Below are positions 46,822 through 56,148 of a stretch of DNA of 64,000 bases, one piece after another (the stretch's first letter is position 1; each line of letters opens with the position of its first letter). Below the pieces are notes generated by a model that worked only from the letters and a program-made list of their open reading frames with translations, ran no database searches and was not told the origin of the DNA. A program made the translations under genes and the position numbers. The stretch is from an uncultured Sphingomonadaceae bacterium (GTDB lineage Bacteria > Pseudomonadota > Alphaproteobacteria > Sphingomonadales > Sphingomonadaceae): NCBI GenBank assembly GCA_913060895.1, contig CAJXSN010000001.1:124001-188000 (forward strand), in the 5' to 3' direction.

Positions 46822-47985
46822 TCAGCCGGCCTTGATGGTCTCGTAAGCCCATTCGATCCACGGAAGGAGGCGCTTCAGGTCTTCCTGTTCCAGCGTACCG
46901 CCGCACCAGATGCGCAGAGACGGCGGGGCATCGCGGTATCCGTTGAAATCGTAACCGACATCGCGCTCGTCGAGCATGGCGGCGATTTTCTTGGGTACGC
47001 CAGCCTTGTCCTCGTCGGACAAGCCATCATACCAATCGCCCTGAAATACGAAACATACGCCCGTATTTGTGCGCTGCGCCGGATCGGCGACCATGTTGCG
47101 CACGTAAGGGGTGGCTTCGATCCAGTCAGTAACGATCTTCGCGTTGGCATCGGCCCGATCGAACATGCCCTGACGGCCGCCAATGGACTGCGCCCACTCC
47201 AGCGCCGCGATGTAATCTTCTGTCGCAAGCAGGCTGGGCGTGTTGATCGTCGCTCCTTCGAAGATGGCGCGATTGATCTTCCCGTTTTTCTTCAGGCGGA
47301 AAAGTTTCGGCAGCGGCCATTCGGGATCGTAGCTTTCGATCCGCTCGACAGCCTTGGGCGAGAGAATCAGCATTCCGTGCTGCGCTTCGGAGCCCATAAC
47401 TTTCTGCCAGCTGAAAGTTGTCGCATCCAGTTTCGCCCAGTCCATCTTCTGAGCGAATACGGCGCTGGTCGCATCATTGATGGTGATGCCTTCACGTCCG
47501 GATTCCAGCCAGTCGGTATTCGCGATCTTCGCGCCGCTGGTGGTGCCGTTCCAGGTAAAGACCACATCGTTGCCCTGTGGCACCTGACTGAGATCGGGAA
47601 TTTCACCGTAATCGGCGTCGAGTACCTGCAGATCAGGCAGCTTCAACTGCTTTACCGCGTCCTGAATCCAGACGTTGCCAAAGCTTTCCCATGCGGCAAC
47701 TGTTGCGGGGCGTGCGCCCAGCATGGTCCACATGGCGCATTCCAGCGCACCGGTATCGGAAGCGGGCATAATGCCGACGAGGTAATCGTCCGGCACGCCC
47801 AGCATTTCCTTGGTCAGGTCGATCGCGTATTTCAGGCGCGCCTTGCCCACCGCCGAACGGTGCGAACGACCAAGGGATTCGGTTTTCAGCTTGTCTAGGG
47901 ACCAGCCCGGGAATTTCACCGTGGGGCCGGAAGAAAACTGCGGACGCTCAGGCTTGAGCGCAGGTTCATTAGGTACGTTAGTCAT
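46822..47985 (-). CDS. serC: Phosphoserine aminotransferase
   Basis: Second step of serine synthesis, also used for pyridoxal phosphate. The 387-residue PLP enzyme has FSSGPTVKFPGW, GRSHRSAVGKARL, MPASDTGALECAMWTMLG, FTWNGTTSGAKI and the PLP lysine in TTFSWQKVMGSEAQHG. The start at 47985 (MTNVPNEPAL) is fixed by AAGGAGAG nine bases upstream, which is part of the serC leader RNA. Together with serA it forms the operon. Confidence 0.95.
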   Translation of the reverse strand: MTNVPNEPALKPERPQFSSGPTVKFPGWSLDKLKTESLGRSHRSAVGKARLKYAIDLTKEMLGVPDDYLVGIMPASDTGALECAMWTMLGARPATVAAWESFGNVWIQDAVKQLKLPDLQVLDADYGEIPDLSQVPQGNDVVFTWNGTTSGAKIANTDWLESGREGITINDATSAVFAQKMDWAKLDATTFSWQKVMGSEAQHGMLILSPKAVERIESYDPEWPLPKLFRLKKNGKINRAIFEGATINTPSLLATEDYIAALEWAQSIGGRQGMFDRADANAKIVTDWIEATPYVRNMVADPAQRTNTGVCFVFQGDWYDGLSDEDKAGVPKKIAAMLDERDVGYDFNGYRDAPPSLRIWCGGTLEQEDLKRLLPWIEWAYETIKAG

Positions 47986-48046
47986 GTATTCTCTCCTTAC
48001 AGAGAGCACGCGCGGCGTTGGGACCGCGTGGCCCGAGGCGCGCCCT
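47986..48046 (-). ncRNA. serC leader RNA motif
   Basis: Just ahead of serC the transcript reads CGGGCCACGCGGUCCC, then AACGCCGCGCGUG, then CUCUCUGUAAGGAGAG. CACGCG pairs with CGCGUG, and CUCUC pairs with GGAGAG, which contains the ribosome-binding site. This matches the serC motif described upstream of serC in alphaproteobacteria. It is a predicted cis-regulator; the ligand or signal is not known. Confidence 0.75.
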
Positions 48047-48174
48047 ATAGGTTTGCGGGATGGTGTCAATCGGGCAGCGGTCTGGAACGGGGATTGTTCC
48101 GCCCAAGAATGATGTGCGCAGAACAAAACAGCCCCCCTCGCCAAGAAGGCTGCCGCACTTTAAGGCTTCCCCGT

Positions 48175-49329
48175 ATGGAGATTTCCGACCTTCGTATAGC
48201 GCTGTTCAGCGGGAACTATAATTACACCCGGGACGGGGCGAATCAGGCATTGAACCGTCTGGCGGAATATCTGCTGCGGCACGGTGCGCGGTTGCGGGTG
48301 TACTCCCCCAAAGTGAAAGAACCCGATTTCCCAGCCATCGGCGATCTGGTGAACGTGCCGAATGTGCGGATGCCTGTGAAGGGCCGCGGGGAATACCGCC
48401 TGCCACTGGGCCTGAATGCCAAAGCAAAAGCCGATCTGGAGGCGTTTAAACCCGATATTGTGCACGTATCCTCGCCCGATCCGACCGGCCACGCCGCGCT
48501 GAAATGGGCCAGAGCGCGCGATCTTCCCGTGCTTGCCTCGGTGCATACGCGGTTCGAAACCTATCCGCGCTATTACAACATGGCATTTCTGGAACAGCCG
48601 CTCATCGCGATGTTGCGGCGGTTCTACAATCGCTGCGACGCGCTGGTCGCGCCCTCCCCCAGCATGATCGAAGAATTGGGCGAGCAGGGTATGGGCGATG
48701 ATATCGGCCTGTGGACCCGGGGCGTCGACCGCGACGTATTCGATCCCTCCCGCCGCGATATGGAATGGCGGCGATCCTTGGGTCTGGCGGATGACGATGT
48801 GGCGATCGCCTTCCTCGGCCGGCTGGTGATGGAGAAAGGGCTGGACGTCTTTGCCGACGCAATCATCGAATTGCGTAAACGCCAAGCCCCGCACAAGGTA
48901 CTGGTTATTGGCGACGGTCCAGCGCGCGAATGGTTTGAGAAAGCGCTTCCCGGCGGAATTTTTGCCGGGTTCCAGACGGGCCGCGACCTGGGCCGAGCTT
49001 TGGCCAGTGCAGACGTCTTCCTGAACCCGTCGACCACGGAAACATTCGGCAATGTCACACTGGAAGCGATGGCCAGCGGACTGCCGGTGGTTGCCGCCCG
49101 CGCTACGGGAAGCGCCAGTCTGGTAGAGGACGGGGTCTCCGGCCACCTTGTAGAGCCCAGTGACACGGCGGCGTTTGCCGGGGTACTGGCCCCCTATTGC
49201 ACCGATGATGCCTTACGCCGCGCCCACGGTTCTGCGGGCGGAACGCGGGCCCGCGACTATAGCTGGGACGCAATCAACTCGGTTGTCGCGGATACCTATG
49301 TGCGGCTGGTCGAGGAACGGCGCAGCTAG
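48175..49329 (+). CDS. Glycosyltransferase family 4
   Basis: A 384-residue retaining glycosyltransferase. N-terminal acceptor domain: RIALFSGNYNYTRDGANQALNRLAEYLLRHG and KPDIVHVSSPDPTGHAALKWAR. C-terminal donor domain: FLGRLVMEKGLDVFADAI, VLVIGDGPAREWFEK, and the EX7E motif NPSTTETFGNVTLEAMASGLPVVAARATG. It resembles alpha-mannosyltransferases that act on diacylglycerol-linked acceptors (MgtA type). Such enzymes make glycolipids in sphingomonads, but the acceptor cannot be read here. Confidence 0.88.
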   Translation: MEISDLRIALFSGNYNYTRDGANQALNRLAEYLLRHGARLRVYSPKVKEPDFPAIGDLVNVPNVRMPVKGRGEYRLPLGLNAKAKADLEAFKPDIVHVSSPDPTGHAALKWARARDLPVLASVHTRFETYPRYYNMAFLEQPLIAMLRRFYNRCDALVAPSPSMIEELGEQGMGDDIGLWTRGVDRDVFDPSRRDMEWRRSLGLADDDVAIAFLGRLVMEKGLDVFADAIIELRKRQAPHKVLVIGDGPAREWFEKALPGGIFAGFQTGRDLGRALASADVFLNPSTTETFGNVTLEAMASGLPVVAARATGSASLVEDGVSGHLVEPSDTAAFAGVLAPYCTDDALRRAHGSAGGTRARDYSWDAINSVVADTYVRLVEERRS

Positions 49330-49333
49330 GCTG

Positions 49334-49789
49334 TCAGCGCAGAACTCCGCGCTGCGTCATGCGCCATGAGTAATAGATCAGCAGTCCGGTCATCACCCAA
49401 ATCAGACCGGCAAAAATCAGCTGCCCCGTCCCCTGCATCGCGGCCGGCATCGCACCGCTGAACTGATAGACCGAAGTGACTACCAGACCGACGGCGGCGG
49501 CAATGAAAGACCAGAGCGCAAACCGGCTGCGCACCAGCAACAGCAGCGACCCGGCGACCGATCCCCATACGCCAAACGCCCAGCTTGCGTCGGCCCAGAC
49601 AGGAAATCCGTCGATATATGCAAGCATCTCGTCGACTGTAATCGAGTAGGTTCCCGTCATGCTTTCCATATAATCGCGATTGCCGAGCTGCGACTGGGTA
49701 TAGTCATTGGCGCCCATAGCGTTCCACAGCAGGGATAATATCCCGATCACCCATACATGCCACGGCGTTTTCACTTGTTCGCTTTTCAT
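49334..49789 (-). CDS. Four-TM membrane protein, unknown
   Basis: A 151-residue inner-membrane protein with four predicted helices (WVIGILSLLWNAMGANDY, AFGVWGSVAGSLLLLV, ALWSFIAAAVGLVVTSVYQF, LIFAGLIWVMTGLLIYYSW). The NAMGANDYTQSQL motif after helix 1 is typical of a conserved sugar-transporter-neighbour family often annotated as hypothetical membrane protein. AGAGGG favours the second ATG at 49789. Function is unknown. Confidence 0.8.
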   Translation of the reverse strand: MKSEQVKTPWHVWVIGILSLLWNAMGANDYTQSQLGNRDYMESMTGTYSITVDEMLAYIDGFPVWADASWAFGVWGSVAGSLLLLVRSRFALWSFIAAAVGLVVTSVYQFSGAMPAAMQGTGQLIFAGLIWVMTGLLIYYSWRMTQRGVLR

Positions 49790-49887
49790 GTTCATTTCCC
49801 TCTTCCGATTACAAACCGGCAAGGGGAACATATCCTTTGTGTTCACATCCTGCAATTTTCCGGCAAGCGGCCTATGTAGGGTGCCTG

Positions 49888-51201
49888 ATGACCGATCTAT
49901 TTGGCGATAGCGCCCTCCCCTCTTCTGCCCCCGAACCTGCACGCGAGGATGCTCCGCTGGCCGATCGGCTGCGTCCGGCCTCGCTGGACGATATAATCGG
50001 TCAGGAACACATCACCGGTCCAGACGGAGCGATCGGGCGGATGGTGGCAGCCGGGCGTCTTTCCAGCATGGTGCTGTGGGGGCCACCAGGCACTGGTAAA
50101 ACAAGCATGGCGCGGCTGCTCGCAGACGCAGTCGGCATGCGATACGAAGCGGTCAGTGCAGTCTTCACCGGTGTGGCGGACCTGAAGAAAGCCTTCGCAG
50201 CGGCAGACAAGGCCGCGCAGGCGGGCCAACGAACATTACTCTTTGTGGACGAAATTCACCGCTTCAACCGGGCGCAGCAGGACGGCTTCCTGCCCTTCGT
50301 GGAACGCGGAACGGTTACGCTGGTCGGAGCAACGACAGAGAACCCCAGCTTTGAATTGAATGCAGCCTTGCTCAGCCGCGCACAGGTGCTGATCCTGCAC
50401 CGTCTGGATGCAAATGCGCTGGAGAAATTGCTCGATCGGGCGGAAGGGCTGGAAGGCCCCCTCCCCCTGAGAGAAGCCGCGCGCGCCGCATTGGTGGCTA
50501 GCGCAGATGGCGACGGGCGGTTTCTGCTCAATCAGGCAGAAACGCTGTACAATGCAAAGATCGATGCGCCGCTTGATCCAGCCGCTCTCGGCGGGTTCCT
50601 GCAACGCCGCGTGGCGGTGTACGACAAGGACCGCGAAGGGCATTACAACCTGATCAGTGCGTTGCATAAATCGGTCCGCGGCTCCGATCCGCAGGCGGCG
50701 CTGTATTACCTCGCGAGAATGTTGACAGCGGGCGAGGAACCACTTTTCCTCGCCCGCCGTCTGATCCGTATGGCGGTGGAGGACATCGGCCTCGCCGATC
50801 CGAACGCGCTGGTTCAATGCAATGCAGCGCGCGAAGCGTATGAATTTCTAGGGTCTCCCGAAGGCGAGTTGGCGCTGGCGCAGGCCTGCCTCTATCTTGC
50901 CACCGCGCCCAAATCGAACGCCGTCTATGCCGCACAGAAAGCCGCATGGCGCAGCGCCAAGGAAACCGGCAGCCTGATGCCGCCGATGAATATCGTCAAC
51001 GCCCCGACCAAGCTGATGAAGGATGTCGGTTACGGCGCAGGCTACAGCTACGACCACGACGCGGATGACGGTTTCTCGGGCGACAACTACTGGCCCGAAG
51101 ATATGGAAGCGCAGGAGTATTACAAACCGGTGCAACGCGGGTTCGAGCGCAAAATACGCGAACGGTTGGACTACTGGGACAAATTGCGGACCGAGCGATA
51201 A
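49888..51201 (+). CDS. rarA: Replication-associated recombination protein RarA (MgsA)
   Basis: A 437-residue AAA+ ATPase acting at stalled replication forks. It shows LADRLRPASLDDIIGQEHI, Walker A WGPPGTGKTSMARLLA, Walker B RTLLFVDEIHRFNRAQQD, sensor 1 VGATTENPSFELNAALLSRAQV, and the MgsA C-terminal tetramer region (HYNLISALHKSVRGSDPQAALYYLARMLTAGE, RRLIRMAVEDIGLADP). The ATG at 49888 fits; the DUF429-like gene starts in its stop (TAATG). Confidence 0.94.
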   Translation: MTDLFGDSALPSSAPEPAREDAPLADRLRPASLDDIIGQEHITGPDGAIGRMVAAGRLSSMVLWGPPGTGKTSMARLLADAVGMRYEAVSAVFTGVADLKKAFAAADKAAQAGQRTLLFVDEIHRFNRAQQDGFLPFVERGTVTLVGATTENPSFELNAALLSRAQVLILHRLDANALEKLLDRAEGLEGPLPLREAARAALVASADGDGRFLLNQAETLYNAKIDAPLDPAALGGFLQRRVAVYDKDREGHYNLISALHKSVRGSDPQAALYYLARMLTAGEEPLFLARRLIRMAVEDIGLADPNALVQCNAAREAYEFLGSPEGELALAQACLYLATAPKSNAVYAAQKAAWRSAKETGSLMPPMNIVNAPTKLMKDVGYGAGYSYDHDADDGFSGDNYWPEDMEAQEYYKPVQRGFERKIRERLDYWDKLRTER

Positions 51202-52079
51202 TGGCACGCTTTGACCAGTTCCTTGCCATCGACTGGTCAGGCGCCACGGGGGAGCGTCACGCCGGTATCGCGCTGGCCATCGCCGGAAGCGATGGCGGGG
51301 TACCGGTGCTGGTCGAGCGGGGTCTAAAGTGGTCGCGGGCGGAGGTGCTGGGTATATTGCGCGATCTTCCATCCGGTACGCTGGTGGGGATGGATCTGGG
51401 CATATCGCTGCCATTCGCCGATTGCGGAGCATTTTTTCCCGGCCTCCCCGACGGACCACACGGTGCCAAAGCGTTGTGGGCACAAATCGACCAAATCTGC
51501 GCCGATGATCTCCATCTGGGGGCCAACTCGTTTGTCGATGACGACGCGCTGAGCGCTTATTTCCGAAGACATGCTGGCCGCGAAGGCGCTGCCTTCCGCT
51601 GCGACGGGGCGATGCATGGTCGCGGCCGCTTCCGCGTCACCGAATTGCGGCAGGGCGAAATGGGTCTGAAGCCTTACTCCAATTTCAACCTTGTCGGGGC
51701 GGCGCAGGTAGGCAAATCCAGTCTTACCGGGATGCGCGTACTGCACGCCTTGCAAGGCGCAGTGCCGGTTTGGCCCATCGATACTTTGCCGTCATCCGGG
51801 TCTGTCATCTGCGAAATTTATACGAGCCTCGCCGCAATCGAAGCCGGCCGCACTGCCAGTCGCTCAAAAATCCGCGACCGTACCGAACTTGACGATGCAT
51901 TGCATACTCTCGGCTCCCCCGGTCTCGGCGGTAACGGCCCGATTGACGATCACAGCAGCGATGCAATCATCACTGCCGCATGGTTACGCAAAGTCGCCAA
52001 CGACCCTGCGCGATGGACGCCGAACGGTCTGACCGCACAAATTGCGCAAACCGAGGGCTGGACCTTCGGCGTTACTTAA
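51201..52079 (+). CDS. DUF429-like protein with RNase H-type fold
   Basis: A 292-residue protein that opens with FLAIDWSGATGERHAGIALA, the DUF429/predicted nuclease signature with an RNase H-like acidic start. GTLVGMDLGISLPFA and the C-terminal DDHSSDAIITAAWLRK supply further acidic residues expected in such a fold (D10-like, D63-like, final DA). Catalytic activity is not shown. It is translationally coupled to rarA, which hints at a role with replication or repair, but that is inference. Confidence 0.75.
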   Translation: MARFDQFLAIDWSGATGERHAGIALAIAGSDGGVPVLVERGLKWSRAEVLGILRDLPSGTLVGMDLGISLPFADCGAFFPGLPDGPHGAKALWAQIDQICADDLHLGANSFVDDDALSAYFRRHAGREGAAFRCDGAMHGRGRFRVTELRQGEMGLKPYSNFNLVGAAQVGKSSLTGMRVLHALQGAVPVWPIDTLPSSGSVICEIYTSLAAIEAGRTASRSKIRDRTELDDALHTLGSPGLGGNGPIDDHSSDAIITAAWLRKVANDPARWTPNGLTAQIAQTEGWTFGVT

Positions 52080-52175
52080 GCCAAAGGCGCTTGCAGCCTG
52101 CCCGCAAATAACGAAGCGGTGGGGCGAAAAAGCCTCTTGGCCTCAAGCAGCCAGGTGTTTGAGCAAAACAAACGT

Positions 52176-52251
<76 letters not shown>

Positions 52252-52511
52252 TTTTATCAGCAGATAAGAAAGCGCTCTTCGCGAAGTCTGCCTATGGCAA
52301 GCACATAGCAGCTGCTGCGAATTGAAACCATTTATCTGATCGACAAGCTGAAGCACCCAATAGCTAAGGCAAAGGGTGGATCCTCCTTTGTCCAGAAGTT
52401 GGCCGATAGCAGTCAGTCCGGTTCCGACTACAAACCGTGGCATGCAGCCTTTGAGTAACAACTCAGTTCCGTCTTCGAATACGGTCTTTCCATTGCTGAA
52501 AATATCTCTTG

Positions 52512-52555
52512 ATTCTTATCCATATATCGTTATTTCATGATATGTGGATAAGAAT
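52512..52555. promoter_or_regulatory. Inverted repeat over the arsR start, probable operator
   Basis: ATTCTTATCCA (52512-52522) and TGGATAAGAAT (52545-52555) are exact inverted copies. Inside them ATATC (52524-52528) and GATAT (52539-52543) form a second dyad. ArsR-type repressors bind such AT-rich dyads. The right arm covers the GTG start, so binding would block initiation directly. Confidence 0.6.
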
Positions 52556-52873
52556 GCTGCTTTAATGGCTTTCGCTGCCCTTGGTCAATCGACCCGGCTC
52601 GATGTTTTCCGTCTGCTGGTGAAGGCGGGGGGTGAAGGCATGCTGGCGGGAGAAATTAGCGATGCGTTGGATGTGCGGCAGAATACGATGTCGGCAAACC
52701 TATCGATCCTGGCCCAGTCTGGCCTGATCCGCAGCGAGCGTCAGGGGCGCAGCATCCGCTATTACGCTGATATGGACGGGATGAGCGAACTGCTGGCTTT
52801 CCTGATGGAAGATTGCTGCGGCGGCCAGCCGGAACTGTGCCAGCCCGTAATCAATGAAATTGTCTGCTGCTAG
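52544..52873 (+). CDS. arsR: ArsR-family repressor
   Basis: A 109-residue winged-helix repressor of the arsenic operon. It has AFAALGQSTRLDVFRLLVKAG, the recognition helix RQNTMSANLSILAQSGLIRSERQGRSIRYYAD and a C-terminal cysteine cluster (EDCCGGQPELC and final CC). These Cys likely bind As(III), as in ArsR proteins that place the sensor Cys at the C-terminus. MDKNAAL is the usual beginning, so I use the GTG at 52544. It is first in arsR-acr3-arsC-arsH. Confidence 0.9.
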   Translation: MDKNAALMAFAALGQSTRLDVFRLLVKAGGEGMLAGEISDALDVRQNTMSANLSILAQSGLIRSERQGRSIRYYADMDGMSELLAFLMEDCCGGQPELCQPVINEIVCC

Positions 52874-52882
52874 GATAAGCCC

Positions 52883-53950
52883 ATGACCGACACTTCATTT
52901 CCCGCTGCGGCAGGGCTGGGTACGTTCGAACGCTGGCTGTCGGTATGGGTAGCCCTGGCGATTGCCACCGGACTGCTGTTGGGCAATCTGCTGCCCGATC
53001 TGTTCGCTGCACTCGCATCGTTAGAAATCGCATCGGTCAATCTGCCCGTCGCGGTACTGATCTGGGCGATGGTCTATCCGATGATGGTGAGCGTGGATTT
53101 CGGCTCGCTGCGGAAGGTGGGAGAGAAGCCCAAAGGGCTGGTCGTGACGCTGATCGTGAACTGGCTGATCAAGCCCTTCACTATGGCTGCATTGGGCGTG
53201 TTGTTTTTCGAATACATCTTCGCCGGCCTGATTCCACCGGACGATGCGCAGGCCCATATTGCGGGCGTCATCCTGCTGGGTGCAGCGCCATGTACTGCAA
53301 TGGTGTTCGTCTGGTCGAACCTGACCTGCGGTGACCCCAATTACACGCTGGTGCAGGTGAGTGCGAACAACATCATCATGGTGTTCGCCTTCGCCCCGAT
53401 CGTGGCCATTTTGCTGGGCGTTACCAATATCGTGGTGCCGTGGGACACACTGCTGCTCTCGGTTGGGCTGTATGTCATGCTGCCATTAGTGGCCGGATAT
53501 ATCACTCGCCGTGCACTGGTGGGGAGGAAGGGTGAGACGGCGGTGGATGCGTTCAAAGCACGCGTGCAACCATTCTCGATCATGGGGCTCCTGTTTACGG
53601 TTGTGCTTCTGTTCGGCTTTCAGGGAGAGGTCATTTTGGACCGTCCTCTGGTCATTGCCATGATAGCGGTGCCGCTTCTGATCCAGACCTATGGTATCTT
53701 CCTGCTTGCCTACGGCGCGGCGCGAGCGTGGCGCATCCCGTTCGATGTGGCTGCGCCCTGTGCGCTAATCGGCACCTCTAATTTTTTCGAGCTGGCGGTG
53801 GCGATGGCGATTGGCTTGTTCGGGCTTGGCTCCGGTGCGGCATTGGCCACAGTCGTCGGCGTGCTGGTGGAAGTGCCGGTGATGCTGTCGCTCGTCGCCT
53901 TCGCCAACCGGACCAGGCACTGGTTTTCATCCGACAGAGAAACATCATGA
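52883..53950 (+). CDS. acr3: Arsenite efflux transporter ACR3
   Basis: A 355-residue inner-membrane antiporter with about ten membrane helices. Family signatures include [60 protein letters not shown] with the conserved Cys in APCTAM, and [22 protein letters not shown]. Exports As(III) with proton exchange. It lies 10 bases after arsR and overlaps arsC by four bases. Confidence 0.93.
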   Translation: MTDTSFPAAAGLGTFERWLSVWVALAIATGLLLGNLLPDLFAALASLEIASVNLPVAVLIWAMVYPMMVSVDFGSLRKVGEKPKGLVVTLIVNWLIKPFTMAALGVLFFEYIFAGLIPPDDAQAHIAGVILLGAAPCTAMVFVWSNLTCGDPNYTLVQVSANNIIMVFAFAPIVAILLGVTNIVVPWDTLLLSVGLYVMLPLVAGYITRRALVGRKGETAVDAFKARVQPFSIMGLLFTVVLLFGFQGEVILDRPLVIAMIAVPLLIQTYGIFLLAYGAARAWRIPFDVAAPCALIGTSNFFELAVAMAIGLFGLGSGAALATVVGVLVEVPVMLSLVAFANRTRHWFSSDRETS

Positions 53951-54369
53951 GCATACTCATTCATCACAATCCCGATTGCGGCACGTCGCGCAATGTGCTG
54001 GCGATCATCGAGGCATCGGGCGAGACGCCGATGGTGATCGAATATCTGGAGACGGGCTGGACCCGTCCGCAACTGCTGGCATTGTTCGCCGCTGCCGATC
54101 TGACACCGCGCACGGCATTGCGGACCACAAAATCCCCGGCGGAAGAACTTGGCCTCCTTGATCCGGCGGTTGATGACGAGGCGATTCTGGCCGCGATGCT
54201 GGAGCATCCTGTGCTGGTCAATCGCCCTATCGTCTGCTCCCCGAAAGGCGTCCGCCTCTGCCGCCCGAGCGAAAAAGTGCTCGATCTGCTAAGCCGCCTG
54301 CCACCGGGTCCGATGGTAAAGGAAGACGGTACGCAACTGATCGATGCGGAGGGTAATCGCGTTGACTGA
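53947..54369 (+). CDS. arsC: Arsenate reductase, glutaredoxin-dependent
   Basis: A 140-residue reductase of As(V) to As(III). The catalytic Cys11 is in [13 protein letters not shown], followed by arginine-bearing [17 protein letters not shown], typical of the plasmid R773-type ArsC. It supplies arsenite to ACR3. It overlaps acr3 (ATGA). Confidence 0.93.
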   Translation: MSILIHHNPDCGTSRNVLAIIEASGETPMVIEYLETGWTRPQLLALFAAADLTPRTALRTTKSPAEELGLLDPAVDDEAILAAMLEHPVLVNRPIVCSPKGVRLCRPSEKVLDLLSRLPPGPMVKEDGTQLIDAEGNRVD

Positions 54370-54370
54370 C

Positions 54371-55072
54371 ATGCCCAATCTGGAAGACAGGCATTTCCAG
54401 CCGATAGATCGGAACAGCCTCCTCTGTCCGGAACGGGCAGAACATCCCCCGCGCATACTGCTGCTCTACGGATCGCTGCGGGAACGGTCCTTCAGTCGTT
54501 TGATGACAGAAGAAGCCACTCGCATTCTCACGCGGCTCGGAGCCGAAACGCGCACATTTTCACCATCCGGTCTGCCGCTGCCGGATGATACGGAGGACAG
54601 CCATCCCAAGGTGCAGGAACTGCGCGACTTGGTCACCTGGTCAGAAGGGATGGTGTGGTGTTCGCCCGAACGGCACGGCGCGATGACCGGGATCATGAAA
54701 ACGCAGATTGACTGGATTCCGCTTTCATTGGGCGGTGTACGACCCACGCAGGGCAAAACGCTGGCTGTAATGCAGGTCAGCGGCGGCTCGCAAAGCTTCA
54801 ACGCGGTAAACCAGCTTCGCATTCTCGGGCGCTGGATGCGGCTGCTTACCATTCCGAACCAGTCCTCGACCCCCAAGGCTTTCTTGGAATTTGATGAGGA
54901 AGGCCGGATGAAGCCGTCACCTTTCTACGACCGGATGGTGGATGTCATGGAGGAACTGGTGAAGTTCACCCTGCTTACCTGCGACAGTAAATCTTACCTG
55001 CTTGATCGTTACAGCGAGCGGAAAGAAAGTGCCCAAGAGCTATCTGCGCGGGTGAACCAGAAGGCTATCTGA
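54371..55072 (+). CDS. arsH: Arsenical resistance flavoprotein ArsH
   Basis: A 233-residue NADPH:FMN reductase that oxidises trivalent organoarsenicals. The flavodoxin-like fold shows [22 protein letters not shown] (FMN phosphate loop), [24 protein letters not shown] and [26 protein letters not shown], all diagnostic. ATG 54371 lies just past the arsC stop; a TTG at 54362 would overlap it. A hairpin with T-run follows. Confidence 0.94.
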   Translation: MPNLEDRHFQPIDRNSLLCPERAEHPPRILLLYGSLRERSFSRLMTEEATRILTRLGAETRTFSPSGLPLPDDTEDSHPKVQELRDLVTWSEGMVWCSPERHGAMTGIMKTQIDWIPLSLGGVRPTQGKTLAVMQVSGGSQSFNAVNQLRILGRWMRLLTIPNQSSTPKAFLEFDEEGRMKPSPFYDRMVDVMEELVKFTLLTCDSKSYLLDRYSERKESAQELSARVNQKAI

Positions 55073-55079
55073 CCCGGCG

Positions 55080-55124
55080 CTCAATTTCGGAGCAAGGAAA
55101 GCAATTGAGAAAGGGCGTTTTTTA
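55080..55124 (+). terminator. Likely terminator after the ars operon
   Basis: CTCAATT and AATTGAG pair across 16 bases, and a GTTTTTT run follows within ten bases. The stem is only 7 bp, so strength is moderate. Confidence 0.5.
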
Positions 55125-55218
55125 AACCGAGAGCGGAATACAGTACCGATGCCATCACGCTGGATCGTCTGGAGCAACCGGCGCCTTACTCGATCTGGCT
55201 TCTTGCAAAAGACCTATG

Positions 55219-56148
55219 TCACTCAGTCGTAAAAATTACGGTGAGCACATCGGAGTACTGGCCGGCCAGATACGATCCCGGCGGCACATCTATTTCTACA
55301 GCGAAGGCCCGTCCAGCCAGTGACGATCCGATCCGTGTGCGGGTCGTGCCGGACAGGTCTGCCAGTTGGCCACCTCCGCTCACGCGGTAGGGAATGGATA
55401 TCTGCGCAGCTTCGTGCGCCAGTTCGCCGCGATTGGATGAAGACAACGCGACATTGACGCGGCTGTTGCTGCGAATATCGAAAGCCACATCTTTGCGCGC
55501 ACCGTCACTCAACTCTCCGAGATCGATTAAAGCGGTTGTAGAGCCGTTCGCAAAATCCGGCGCGTCGATACGAAGACGGGCGGCAACCGGAGCGATAATG
55601 GTGACAGGCTTTTCGTCTTCCAGTTCCAGACTAGCACCATTTTCCCTATACAATCGCAGGATAAACTGGCCATCGAAAGTCCCGCTCTCAACGAATTGCA
55701 AGGGCTGAATATAAACGCTCAGCAGGGCGGTGGCCAAGCTTTCACCCGACCCGAATGTTCCTCCGATACGAGTACTGGGTGTGCCTTCGAGGCTTCCGGA
55801 CAGAACCGATGGGCCAGTAGTTTCACGCAGGACATCGTATTCCAGTTGCGCGGTGCCGTTTGCCAGTACTGCGCGCCCACCAGACGATACCGGCGTTGCC
55901 GTCAGGACGAACCTGCAAGGCCCGCCGGTGTGCTGCACTACGGTCTCAATGGTTTCATACGCTACAGTCTCGTCAAAAACGTCGTAGCCGCGGCCGTAAG
56001 GTCCATCCCACTCGACATTGCTTTCCCCTGCAATGGACAGTTCGCATTCCCCCTCTGCTGCAGAGAGGAGCATATCTTCCTGAGCTAGCAAGCCGCTAGG
56101 CAGCAGCGCTAAACTCAAGATGGCGAAAAACAGTGGCGGGCGTTTCAT
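55219..56148 (-). CDS. Two-domain spore-coat-U-type tip protein of chaperone-usher pilus
   Basis: A 309-residue secreted protein with signal peptide (FFAILSLALLPSGLLAQ). It has no single classic pilin layout but shows two beta-rich parts: a first Cys-containing domain (CELSIAGESNVEW, PCRFVLTATPV) and a second resembling the SCPU pilin fold (VAARLRIDAPDFANGSTTALIDLGELSDGARKDVAFDIRSNSRVNVALSS ... GSYLAGQYSDVLTVIFTTE), with the donor-strand-like end. Being last in the operon and larger than the pilin, it probably caps the pilus (like CsuE). Function is inferred from position. Confidence 0.75.
   Translation of the reverse strand: MKRPPLFFAILSLALLPSGLLAQEDMLLSAAEGECELSIAGESNVEWDGPYGRGYDVFDETVAYETIETVVQHTGGPCRFVLTATPVSSGGRAVLANGTAQLEYDVLRETTGPSVLSGSLEGTPSTRIGGTFGSGESLATALLSVYIQPLQFVESGTFDGQFILRLYRENGASLELEDEKPVTIIAPVAARLRIDAPDFANGSTTALIDLGELSDGARKDVAFDIRSNSRVNVALSSSNRGELAHEAAQISIPYRVSGGGQLADLSGTTRTRIGSSLAGRAFAVEIDVPPGSYLAGQYSDVLTVIFTTE

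Noticed and set aside
52543-52551. Perfect reverse DnaA box (TGTGGATAA) at arsR
   Set aside because: It is one arm of the arsR inverted repeat, single, with no other origin features around.
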